Shown here piece after piece: positions 18,309-25,377 of a stretch of DNA of 64,000 nt. The translations under genes and the position numbers were made by a program. Under the pieces are notes generated by a model. The model ran no database searches. It had not been told where the DNA came from and saw only the letters and a list, made by a program, of their open reading frames with translations. The stretch's first letter is position 1. Each line of letters opens with the position of its first letter. The stretch is from the NCBI GenBank assembly GCA_047974765.1, contig JBKECP010000027.1, positions 1 to 64,000 of the forward strand, given 5' to 3'. Source of the DNA: JBKECP01 sp047974765. GTDB lineage: Bacteria; Pseudomonadota; Gammaproteobacteria; Pseudomonadales; Halieaceae.

Positions 18309-18366
18309 CCCTGAGGAGGATTCGAACCTCGGACTCTCGCCGTATCCAATCGCGTAAAAGGCGATG
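18309..18366 (-). ncRNA. Second tRNA-like element (anticodon, variable and T arms, no D arm)
   Basis: It follows the complete tRNA fold with no gap. In order: a 5-bp stem ATCGC/GCGAT with a 7-base loop CTTTTAC (18349-18365), which looks like a lysine-type anticodon arm with U33 and TTT; a possible extra arm GGAT/GTCC; a T arm GAGG-TTCGAAT-CCTC (18316-18330) with a canonical T loop; then CTCAGGG. The matching 5' acceptor strand and D arm are absent, although CCTGA just upstream of the first tRNA fold could pair with TCAGG here and enclose both. It is either a decayed tRNA gene or part of a composite tRNA-mimicking RNA. Confidence 0.55.
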
Positions 18367-18439
18367 TTACTTTGACAGGAATTGAACCTGTTACCCATTG
18401 ATTAATCATCAATTGCTCTACCTATTGAGCTACAAAGTA
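18367..18439 (-). tRNA. tRNA-like RNA with complete cloverleaf but abnormal anticodon loop
   Basis: All four arms are perfect: acceptor TACTTTG/CAAAGTA (7 bp), D arm GCTC-AATAGGTA-GAGC, anticodon stem ATTGA/TCAAT, variable GGGTA, and T arm ACAGG-TTCAATT-CCTGT with a canonical T loop. It has 72 bases plus an A discriminator, and CCA is not encoded. The anticodon loop reads TGATTAA, so the invariant U33 is G and the formal anticodon is ATT. The body resembles tRNA-Lys or tRNA-Asn. It lies between rtcA and the slipin gene on the operon's coding strand. Decoding seems unlikely; a role as Rtc substrate, decoy or sensor ligand is inference. Confidence 0.75.
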
Positions 18440-18494
18440 GTTGTTCAGGCCTTTCTCGAATTGGTACACAAAGAGCCAGTGGCCATTGCGCCAG

Positions 18495-18611
18495 GCAGGC
18501 TGTTGAACCTGCACCGCTAATTCTCAAAACGTCTCCCGAACCTTGTTGGAGCCGGAATTTTAGTTATTCCGACTCACATTCATTGGGACCACTGTATCGT
18601 TATAGTGGCCC
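18495..18611 (-). ncRNA. Three hairpins upstream of the tRNA-like elements
   Basis: In order of transcription: GGGCCACT/AGTGGTCCC with one bulge (18585-18611); a 10-bp stem GAGTCGGAAT/ATTCCGGCTC with 7-base loop AACTAAA (18549-18575); and GCAGG-TTCAACAG-CCTGC (18495-18512), whose stem and TTCAACA loop look like a T arm. They could be another tRNA-mimicking module or processing signals. No coding frame spans them convincingly. Confidence 0.45.
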
Positions 18612-18663
18612 TGTTAACTTCAATTACACCTGACTATGGCGCATTCTGTCCGGCCCCTGCCTC

Positions 18664-18753
18664 CGGCATCGCTGGTCGGGACACGCCGTAAATACGTCCA
18701 TGCAGGCTCGGTTCGCGCATCCATGCACTCAACGGTCCCGCCCAGCGACACCA
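18664..18753. repeat. REP/MITE-like imperfect palindrome after rtcA
   Basis: Two 18-base arms (18665-18682 and 18735-18752) are inverted copies with two mismatches, around a roughly 50-base centre that holds smaller GTGCATGGATGCGC-type hairpins. The overall form is that of palindromic repeats common in some marine gammaproteobacteria, but only one copy is present here, so repeat status rests on resemblance. A 65-codon frame across it is an artefact of the palindrome. Confidence 0.5.
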
Positions 18754-18800
18754 GAGTCAGTGCCCTCGTAAGGTGCCGGGGCTTATAAATAGTTGCTGTC

Positions 18801-19823
18801 TTAATAAATAGCAGCAACCGTCACCTGCCAGTCATCACGGCCCAGTTCCTCGCAGCTGATCCGACCCGCTGCAAACTGCTGTATCACCTCGATATTGGTC
18901 AGCAGGTGCTGGCTGGGGCGCAGCGTTCTGAAGCGGCCGCCTTTGGCCAGCAGCAGCGGCAGAATCAGCTGGTCGGCCAGGTGCTCGCCCACCGGTACGC
19001 CGGCCTTCAGGTAGCGCCGCAAATCCTGGATGGCTCGGCCTGCCACCCGTTCGGCGCTCAGCCCCTTCTCCCCTACCACCTCAAACACTTCGGTCAGGGT
19101 ATCACTGCCGAACCTGATCGACAGAATATTGCCGGGGCCCATCGAGTGAACCGTGCGCGCCCGCAATGACTCTTGTGGCCACTGACACTTCTTGTGTACA
19201 TGGGCCAGCTCCCGTTCATTTACATGTTCCGGGATATTGGCGGAAGTCGCCAGCGCCAGGCCGTTTTTCTGCTCGCCTCGTGCAAGCAGTGTCAGCGGCC
19301 GGCTGGCAGCCAGTGGCGAGATTTTTGCCCGCCAGCGGCCACCGCCCGCAGGGTAGAAGCCAACGTGTTCCAGCTCGCTTTCGACCTCAGCGCCAATGGT
19401 CACCAGTACCGGCAGAAAACACTGCTCGATAAAGTCATAGCTCGGTGCCATGCCGTTATGGGTGCCACCTTCGAAGGTGATGTTGCTGACTGCATCAGCC
19501 AGTAGCAGTGGCGGAAGCACGGTCTGGAATACCAGCGTAGTGCTGCCGGCGGAGCCAATGGCGAAGTGGAAGTCACCGGCCACTACCGGGCCGGGCTTGA
19601 AGGTCACTTCGCTGGCACCCAGTTCGGCACCCTTGACCTGCGCATTACAGATGGCTTGCGCCGCCTTGACGCAGGTCAGGTGCTGGCGCAGCAGGCCGGG
19701 GCGTTGGCGGCCGGCGCGAATGTTGCTGATGCGCACGCTCTTGCCCAGGCAGGCTGCCAGGCTGAGGCTGGTGCGCAGAATCTGGCCACCGCCCTCCCCT
19801 TGTGATCCATCAATCTCAATCAT
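18801..19823 (-). CDS. rtcA: RNA 3'-terminal phosphate cyclase
   Basis: A 340-residue enzyme that converts RNA 3'-phosphates (and 2'-phosphates) to 2',3'-cyclic phosphates using ATP, providing ends that RtcB can seal. Family motifs are GSQGEGGGQILRTSLSL near the N-terminus, a glycine-rich GFYPAGGGRW and the C-terminal SQHLLTNIEV, which contains the adenylated histidine. The start at 19823 has GGGAGG six bases upstream; 25 further in-frame codons upstream are not conserved. It is the second gene of the rtc operon, 96 bases after rtcB. A palindromic element and structured RNAs follow its stop. Confidence 0.96.
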   Translation of the reverse strand: MIEIDGSQGEGGGQILRTSLSLAACLGKSVRISNIRAGRQRPGLLRQHLTCVKAAQAICNAQVKGAELGASEVTFKPGPVVAGDFHFAIGSAGSTTLVFQTVLPPLLLADAVSNITFEGGTHNGMAPSYDFIEQCFLPVLVTIGAEVESELEHVGFYPAGGGRWRAKISPLAASRPLTLLARGEQKNGLALATSANIPEHVNERELAHVHKKCQWPQESLRARTVHSMGPGNILSIRFGSDTLTEVFEVVGEKGLSAERVAGRAIQDLRRYLKAGVPVGEHLADQLILPLLLAKGGRFRTLRPSQHLLTNIEVIQQFAAGRISCEELGRDDWQVTVAAIY

Positions 19824-19919
19824 GTTTCCTCCCTTGATCCCTGTCCGCCCTTTCCTGTTGCTCTTTGGTACTGTGCTACCGAAGGCCAGTGTCCTCACAA
19901 TATACCGAGGTTCACCTTT

Positions 19920-21146
19920 TTAACCCTTCACACACACAACCTGTTTCAGCGTATACACGATTTCCACCAGGTCCTGCTGCGCTGCCATCACCTTTTCTAT
20001 CGGCTTGTAAGCAGAAGGGGTTTCATCGATCACGCCCTCGTCTTTACGGCATTCCACATCGGCGGTTGCCTGCCGGTGCTCTTCCAGAGACACCAGTTTT
20101 TTCGCTTTGGTGCGCGACATAACCCGCCCCGCGCCGTGGCTGCAGCTGCAGAAGCTCTCTTCGTTACCGAGCCCGCGGACGATGAAGGAACGCGCCCCCA
20201 TGCTGCCGGGGATGATGCCCATCTCGCCCTGGCGGGCCCGCACCGCACCTTTACGGGTAACCAGCACATTTTTGCCGTAGTGCTGTTCTCGTGAAACGTA
20301 GTTGTGGTGGCAGTTTACGGCTTCCACCCGCGCTTCAAACTCCCTGGCCAGTGCATCCCTGGTGGCCTGTATAACCCGGGCCATCATCACCTCGCGGTTG
20401 ATGCGGGCGAAGTTCTGCGCCCACTCCACGGCTTCGATGTATTCATCGAAGTGCTCGGTGCCTTCCGGCAAATAAGCCAGGTCGCTATCCGGCAAGCGGA
20501 TATGCCAGTGTTCCATATCTTTTTTGGCCGTCTCGATAAAGTGTGTACCGATCCGGTTGCCCACGCCGCGTGAGCCGCTGTGCAACATCAGCCAGACGCT
20601 GCCCTGTTCATCCAGGCACATTTCGATGAAATGGTTGCCTGTTCCCAGAGTACCGAGATGGTTGATGTTGTTGGTGTTTTTAAGCACGCGGTGCTTGTCT
20701 TTCAACATATCAAACTGCATCGACAGAGGTGCCCAGGCCTGCATTACATCGCTGGGAATATCATTCCAGGCGCCTTTATCGCGGCCCCCCCGGGCTCGGG
20801 CGGAACGGCCATGAGGCACCGCCCGCTCGATCGCAGAGCGCACGCCGGCCAGGTTGTCCGGCAGCTGGTCAGCCTGCAGGCTGGTGCGTACGGCCATCAT
20901 GCCGCAGCCGATATCCACACCTACAGCGGCCGGGATCACTGCACCCAGGGTCGGCACTACGCTGCCGATAGTGGCGCCTTTGCCCAGGTGAACATCCGGC
21001 ATGGCCGCTACCCACTGGTGGATAAATGGCATGCGTGAAATGTTCTTCAGCTGTTCTTTGGCCTCGTCCTCGAAGGGCACGCCTACGGTCCAGGATTTAA
21101 TCGGTACGCCACCTGCCTGCATCACTTCGTAAGATTGTCCGCTCAT
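19920..21146 (-). CDS. rtcB: RNA-splicing ligase RtcB
   Basis: A 408-residue GTP- and Mn2+-dependent ligase that joins 2',3'-cyclic-phosphate (or 3'-phosphate) RNA ends to 5'-OH ends, for example in cleaved tRNA or rRNA. The metal-binding residues are in VDIGCGM (Asp78, Cys81), GTGNHF, HSGSRG and NCHHNY. The guanylylated histidine is His337 in CSHGAGR. Length is identical to the E. coli enzyme. First gene of the minus-strand rtc operon, preceded by a candidate sigma-54 promoter and divergent from rtcR. Confidence 0.98.
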   Translation of the reverse strand: MSGQSYEVMQAGGVPIKSWTVGVPFEDEAKEQLKNISRMPFIHQWVAAMPDVHLGKGATIGSVVPTLGAVIPAAVGVDIGCGMMAVRTSLQADQLPDNLAGVRSAIERAVPHGRSARARGGRDKGAWNDIPSDVMQAWAPLSMQFDMLKDKHRVLKNTNNINHLGTLGTGNHFIEMCLDEQGSVWLMLHSGSRGVGNRIGTHFIETAKKDMEHWHIRLPDSDLAYLPEGTEHFDEYIEAVEWAQNFARINREVMMARVIQATRDALAREFEARVEAVNCHHNYVSREQHYGKNVLVTRKGAVRARQGEMGIIPGSMGARSFIVRGLGNEESFCSCSHGAGRVMSRTKAKKLVSLEEHRQATADVECRKDEGVIDETPSAYKPIEKVMAAQQDLVEIVYTLKQVVCVKG

Positions 21147-21194
21147 GGTTCTGGTCCTGTATTCAGTCTCTGATTTGCTTACGATGGTATGTAT

Positions 21195-21211
21195 AGCGAG
21201 ATTGATGCCAA
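21195..21211 (-). promoter_or_regulatory. Putative sigma-54 promoter of the rtcBA operon
   Basis: On the rtcB coding strand TTGGCAT and TCGCT are spaced so that the GG and GC dinucleotides lie 12 bases apart, as in -24/-12 promoters (consensus TGGCAC-N5-TTGCT). It is about 50 bases upstream of the rtcB ATG. The upstream DNA to rtcR is very AT-rich, suiting DNA bending and RtcR binding sites. Confidence 0.6.
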
Positions 21212-21356
21212 CTTTGCCATTTTTATAAAAATTATTTTTAAACCATTGTTTTTAATATATTTATTTTTTATTTTTCGATTGCGACCTGGAGTGGCCTAAA
21301 TTATCAGAATAATATTTTCTATCCATTAAGATATATTTCTATTATATTCGATAGTT

Positions 21357-22991
21357 ATGAAGACAATTGCTATCTCTATTCTCGGCACCACCATCGACCG
21401 GCGCGGTAAAGGCGACAAGCGCTGGGACAAGTGGCGCCCTACCATCTCCATGTGCCAGCACGATGACCTGCTGATTGATCGCCTGGAGTTGCTGTTTGAT
21501 GAAGGCGTCCAGCCACTGGCGAATCAGGTAACAGAGGATATTGCTCGCATCTCCCCGGAAACCGAGGTGATCCATCACCATGTCAACTTCAAAGACCCCT
21601 GGGACTTCGAAAGTGTTTACAGTGAATTGCTGGACTTTGCCCGCGCCTATCGCTTTGAGCGGGAGAGTGAAAACTACCTGATCCACATTACCACCGGTAC
21701 CCACGTGGCTCAGATTTGCCTCTACCTGCTGACCGAGGCCGGCTACCTGCCGGGCAAGTTGTTACAGACCTCCCCTGCCCGCCGTCGCAGCAACAGCCCG
21801 GGTGAGTACCAGATGATCGACCTGGATCTGTCCCGCTACGACCAGATTGCCTCCCGCTTTCAAAAGGAGCACCAGGAAGGCACGACTTACCTGAAAGGCG
21901 GCATTCAGACCAGCAATCATGCCTTTAACCTGATGATCGAGCAGCTGGAAAAGGTCTCTGTCCGTTCCGAGGAGCCCATTTTGCTGACCGGGCCGACCGG
22001 CGCCGGTAAAAGCCAACTGGCCCAGCGGGTTTACAAATTGCGCAAACAGCGCGGCAAGCTGGACGGACGGCTGGTGGCCGTCAACTGTGCAACCCTGCGC
22101 GGTGAGAACGCCATGTCGGCCCTGTTCGGCCACAAAAAAGGCGCTTTTACCGGCGCTACCAGCGATCGCCCCGGTCTGCTTAAAGAAGCTGACAACGGCC
22201 TGTTATTTCTCGATGAAGTCGGTGAGCTGGGCCTCGACGAGCAGGCCATGCTGCTGCGCGCCATTGAAGACAAGCGCTTTATGCCCTTTGGCGCAGACAG
22301 GGAAATCAGCAGTAATTTCCAGCTGATAGCAGGCACCAATAAAGACCTGGCCCAGCAGTCAAAAAAAGGGCTTTTCCGGGAGGATCTGCTGGCGCGGATC
22401 AATCTCTGGACCTACAAACTGCCCTCCCTGCGGCAGCGCCCGGAGGATCTGGAACCGAATATTGACTATGAGCTGGAATCCTTTGCCGGCAAGTCCGGTC
22501 AACTGATCCGCTTTAATAAAGCGGCGCGGGCGCGTTACCTGAGCTTCAGCCAGTCACCAGAAGCTCTGTGGAGTGCCAATTTCAGAGATCTCAATGCCAG
22601 CATTACCCGTATGGCAACGCTTGCCGACAGTGGCCGAATTACTATAGACCAGGTGGATGAAGAAATTGATCGTCTGCGACACAAGTGGCGGCCCGACACG
22701 GATTCAGCCCCGGATGCAAACACTCTGATCCTGCAAGGTATCCTGCTGCCTGCACAGCTGGCTGAGCTGGATCTTTATGAGCAGATTATTCTGGCCGGTC
22801 TTGTCGATGTCTGCAAGAATGCAAGATCTATGGCCGAAGCGGGCAGGAAACTTTTTAATGTCAGTCGTATATCCAGGCACTCATCCAATGACAGTCACCG
22901 GCTAAAACAAATGTTGAACAAATACGGTCTGTCATTTAGCGATATTCATGACTTTGTTGCGGCCAAAAAGACCGTATCCAGTATTCAGTAA
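21357..22991 (+). CDS. rtcR: Sigma-54-dependent activator RtcR with CARF-type sensor domain
   Basis: A 544-residue transcriptional activator of the divergent rtcBA operon. Residues 1 to about 185 are the RtcR sensor domain (ISILGTTIDRRGKG start; a CARF-like Rossmann fold thought to bind RNA fragments with 2',3'-cyclic phosphate ends). Then comes an AAA+ sigma-54 domain with Walker A TGPTGAGKS near residue 210, the sigma-54-contacting GAFTGA loop near 262 and LLFLDEVGEL. A C-terminal DNA-binding segment follows. It starts at the ATG at 21357 with no strong ribosome-binding site, consistent with low expression. A good terminator follows immediately. Confidence 0.96.
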   Translation: MKTIAISILGTTIDRRGKGDKRWDKWRPTISMCQHDDLLIDRLELLFDEGVQPLANQVTEDIARISPETEVIHHHVNFKDPWDFESVYSELLDFARAYRFERESENYLIHITTGTHVAQICLYLLTEAGYLPGKLLQTSPARRRSNSPGEYQMIDLDLSRYDQIASRFQKEHQEGTTYLKGGIQTSNHAFNLMIEQLEKVSVRSEEPILLTGPTGAGKSQLAQRVYKLRKQRGKLDGRLVAVNCATLRGENAMSALFGHKKGAFTGATSDRPGLLKEADNGLLFLDEVGELGLDEQAMLLRAIEDKRFMPFGADREISSNFQLIAGTNKDLAQQSKKGLFREDLLARINLWTYKLPSLRQRPEDLEPNIDYELESFAGKSGQLIRFNKAARARYLSFSQSPEALWSANFRDLNASITRMATLADSGRITIDQVDEEIDRLRHKWRPDTDSAPDANTLILQGILLPAQLAELDLYEQIILAGLVDVCKNARSMAEAGRKLFNVSRISRHSSNDSHRLKQMLNKYGLSFSDIHDFVAAKKTVSSIQ

Positions 22992-23025
22992 TACCCTTGT
23001 AGCCTGTCAGGCTGGGGTATTTTTT
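22990..23025 (+). terminator. Rho-independent terminator of rtcR
   Basis: AATACCC pairs with GGGTATT and an inner AGCC with GGCT; the hairpin begins within the rtcR stop codon and runs into six T residues. Confidence 0.8.
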
Positions 23026-23214
23026 GCCTGCTCCCGCTTGCTTTTATTGGGCCTGCTGACGCAGATAAACAATTTAATGGCGCCAGATTACAAATATTGA
23101 TGTGTTATTGTCACTAGTCTATGGTTAGCGACTGCTGTTTTTTTACAAATTTTAGAAACCGTGATGTGTCTCGACCATCGCAGATGATAACAATACAATA
23201 CAGGACGTAGGTCA

Positions 23215-25377
23215 ATGCATTGCGTATCTTCCACTACCGCTTTATTTGCCGTCCGGCTGTTATGTTTGGTGCTGCTCAGTGGTGCCGGTTCAGCTATTAC
23301 AACAGCCTCTGGAGAAACCCGGGCAACCCCCTCCCCTGTTACCGATCAACGCCTGGTCAACGCCATCCATGACGATGCCAACTGGCTGTCTTATGGCAAG
23401 GACTACAGCGATCAGCGTTACAGCCGCCTAAACAGTATTAATGCCGAAAATATAGCTGAACTGGGGCTTGCCTGGTCTAAGGATATTCATAGCCCCTATG
23501 CCGTTGAAGCCACGCCACTGGTTATTGATGGCGTTATGTATGCGGCTCTGCCAGGCAATGTGGTCTGGGCGCTGGATGCCAAAACCGGTCAGCATTTATG
23601 GGAGTTCAAACCACAGCTCGATCTGACTTATGGCCGTGTCATGTGCTGCGGACAGGTCACTCGCGGTTTGGCTGCCTGGGGAGATAATATTTATATCGCC
23701 ACCATTGATGGGCAGCTGATAGCGGTTAATCGTCACAGCGGCAAACAGGTGTGGCAGGTGCAAACGGCGTCAATGAAAGATGGCTATACCATTACGGCAG
23801 CGCCGAGGGCGCTCAAGGGTATGATTGTCGTGGGTAATGGTGGCGGTGAATTTCGGGCCCGAGGGTATGTTACTGCTTACGATGCAGCAACCGGTAAGCA
23901 AAAATGGCGCTTTTATACGGTTCCGGGCAACCCAGCTGACGGCTTTGAAAATGAAGCTATGGCAATAGCGGCAAAAACCTGGACCGGTCAGTGGTGGCAG
24001 CACGGCGGCGGCGGCAATGTCTGGGACTCCATGGCTTATGATCCACAGCTTGATCTGCTTTATCTCGGTGTTGGCAACGGCGGCCCCAATAATGCCAAGT
24101 TACGCAGCCCCGAAGGTGGTGACAATCTCTTTCTTGCCTCAATTGTTGCCCTGGACCCGGATGACGGCAGTTATGTCTGGCACTTTCAGTTGAACCCGGC
24201 GGAAACCTGGGACTATACCGCAACGCAGCAAATGAGCCTGGTTGATATGAAAATCAATGGCAAACTGCGTAAGGTAATTCTGCAAGCGCCCAAAAACGGC
24301 TTTTTCTACGTTATTGATCGTGAGAGCGGTGAATTTCTTTCAGCGGGGAAGTATGCGCCGCTGAACTGGGCAACGCACATTGATCAGCAAACAGGCAAAC
24401 CGGTAGAGACACCCTGGGCCCGTTTTTATGAAACAGATCAGGCCGTACATATTGTGCCGGGTATTCAGGGAGCGCACAGCTGGCAATCCATGTCTTACAG
24501 CCAGGATACCGGGCTGGTATATATTCCTGTACATCACTACGGCATGGTGCATAAGGCTTATACCGCCGAAAAAACCCGTCGGCAGGTTTATACTTCCGGT
24601 ATTGATCATCTGCAAATGCGTATTCCCGACGACAAACAAACAGTAGAGGCGCTGCGCCAGCAGCATAGCGGTGAGCTGATTGCCTGGGATCCACAGCAAC
24701 AAAAACCGGCCTGGTCTGTGCGTTATGATCACCCCTGGAATGGTGGTGTACTGTCAACGGCGGGCAATCTGGTTTTTCAGGGTACGGCTGCAACCGAGTT
24801 CATTGCCTATGCTGCAGACAGCGGTAAAAAACTCTGGTCCTACGCCACGCAAAGCAGCACCGTCGCGGCGCCAATCAGCTATGCCGTAGACGATGAGCAA
24901 TATATCGCCGTTATGACCGGTTGGGGCGGTTCATTCTCCAACGGTCTGGGTGGTGTTATACCCGCACAGGGCAAGGCAAATGCCGGTCAGATACTGGTCT
25001 TTAAACTGGGAGGCAAGGCTACTGCCACGATATTCCCGGAGGCTGCACCTGTTAAACCATCGGTGCCTGCTGATACCAGCAGCACACAGGATGTTATCGC
25101 CAAAGGAGAGGAAATGTACTACCTCCTTTGCCTGCCCTGCCACGGTGAGGGCGCAGTGGCGGGTCTGAATTTCCCGGACTTGCGCCACAGTGGCTTTATT
25201 CATACACAAGAAGCCTTTGATGCTGTTGTATTACAGGGTGCTCTGGCTGACAAAGGGATGTCCAGCTTCAGTGACAAACTGTCGGCGCAGGAGTCTATCG
25301 CCCTGCGCAACTATCTTATCCGTCGTGCCAACACGAAAACAGCCAAGGATTCCATAACCACGGAGCCTCATCAATGA
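23215..25377 (+). CDS. PQQ-dependent alcohol dehydrogenase with C-terminal cytochrome c (quinohemoprotein)
   Basis: A 720-residue periplasmic enzyme with an N-terminal signal peptide, an eight-bladed PQQ propeller and a C-terminal cytochrome c domain (CLPCH, about residues 639-643). Adjacent cysteines Cys144-Cys145 give the vicinal disulfide of PQQ alcohol dehydrogenases; GGGGNVWDSM and tryptophan-docking blades are present. The catalytic aspartate is in WDYTA. The residue two positions later is Thr, not Asp, which argues for calcium rather than a lanthanide. Substrate unknown (primary or aromatic alcohols are usual). First gene of a four-gene operon; ribosome-binding site AGGACGTAGG; its stop overlaps the next start (ATGA). 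Confidence 0.92.
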   Translation: MHCVSSTTALFAVRLLCLVLLSGAGSAITTASGETRATPSPVTDQRLVNAIHDDANWLSYGKDYSDQRYSRLNSINAENIAELGLAWSKDIHSPYAVEATPLVIDGVMYAALPGNVVWALDAKTGQHLWEFKPQLDLTYGRVMCCGQVTRGLAAWGDNIYIATIDGQLIAVNRHSGKQVWQVQTASMKDGYTITAAPRALKGMIVVGNGGGEFRARGYVTAYDAATGKQKWRFYTVPGNPADGFENEAMAIAAKTWTGQWWQHGGGGNVWDSMAYDPQLDLLYLGVGNGGPNNAKLRSPEGGDNLFLASIVALDPDDGSYVWHFQLNPAETWDYTATQQMSLVDMKINGKLRKVILQAPKNGFFYVIDRESGEFLSAGKYAPLNWATHIDQQTGKPVETPWARFYETDQAVHIVPGIQGAHSWQSMSYSQDTGLVYIPVHHYGMVHKAYTAEKTRRQVYTSGIDHLQMRIPDDKQTVEALRQQHSGELIAWDPQQQKPAWSVRYDHPWNGGVLSTAGNLVFQGTAATEFIAYAADSGKKLWSYATQSSTVAAPISYAVDDEQYIAVMTGWGGSFSNGLGGVIPAQGKANAGQILVFKLGGKATATIFPEAAPVKPSVPADTSSTQDVIAKGEEMYYLLCLPCHGEGAVAGLNFPDLRHSGFIHTQEAFDAVVLQGALADKGMSSFSDKLSAQESIALRNYLIRRANTKTAKDSITTEPHQ

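Noticed and set aside
18367..18439. Reading the tRNA fold as an ordinary Asn/Ile-type decoding tRNA
   Set aside because: Position 33 is G and the anticodon would be ATT; bacterial Asn tRNA uses GTT and Ile tRNA uses GAT or CAT. The operon position also argues for a special role.
18620..18817. 65-codon minus-strand frame after rtcA
   Set aside because: It runs through the palindromic element and the rtcA 3' end; no start site or recognisable motif.
21203..21220. Alternative sigma-54 site TGGCAAAGTTGGCA upstream of rtcB
   Set aside because: GG-to-GC spacing is 10 instead of 12; the overlapping TTGGCAT...TCGCT site fits better.
21357..21900. CARF-type sensor as a sign of a type III CRISPR system
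   Set aside because: The domain belongs to RtcR itself; no cas genes or repeat arrays are present.
24190..24240. Lanthanide-dependent PQQ dehydrogenase
   Set aside because: Both PQQ enzymes have Thr, not Asp, two positions after the presumed catalytic Asp (WDYT), which favours calcium.
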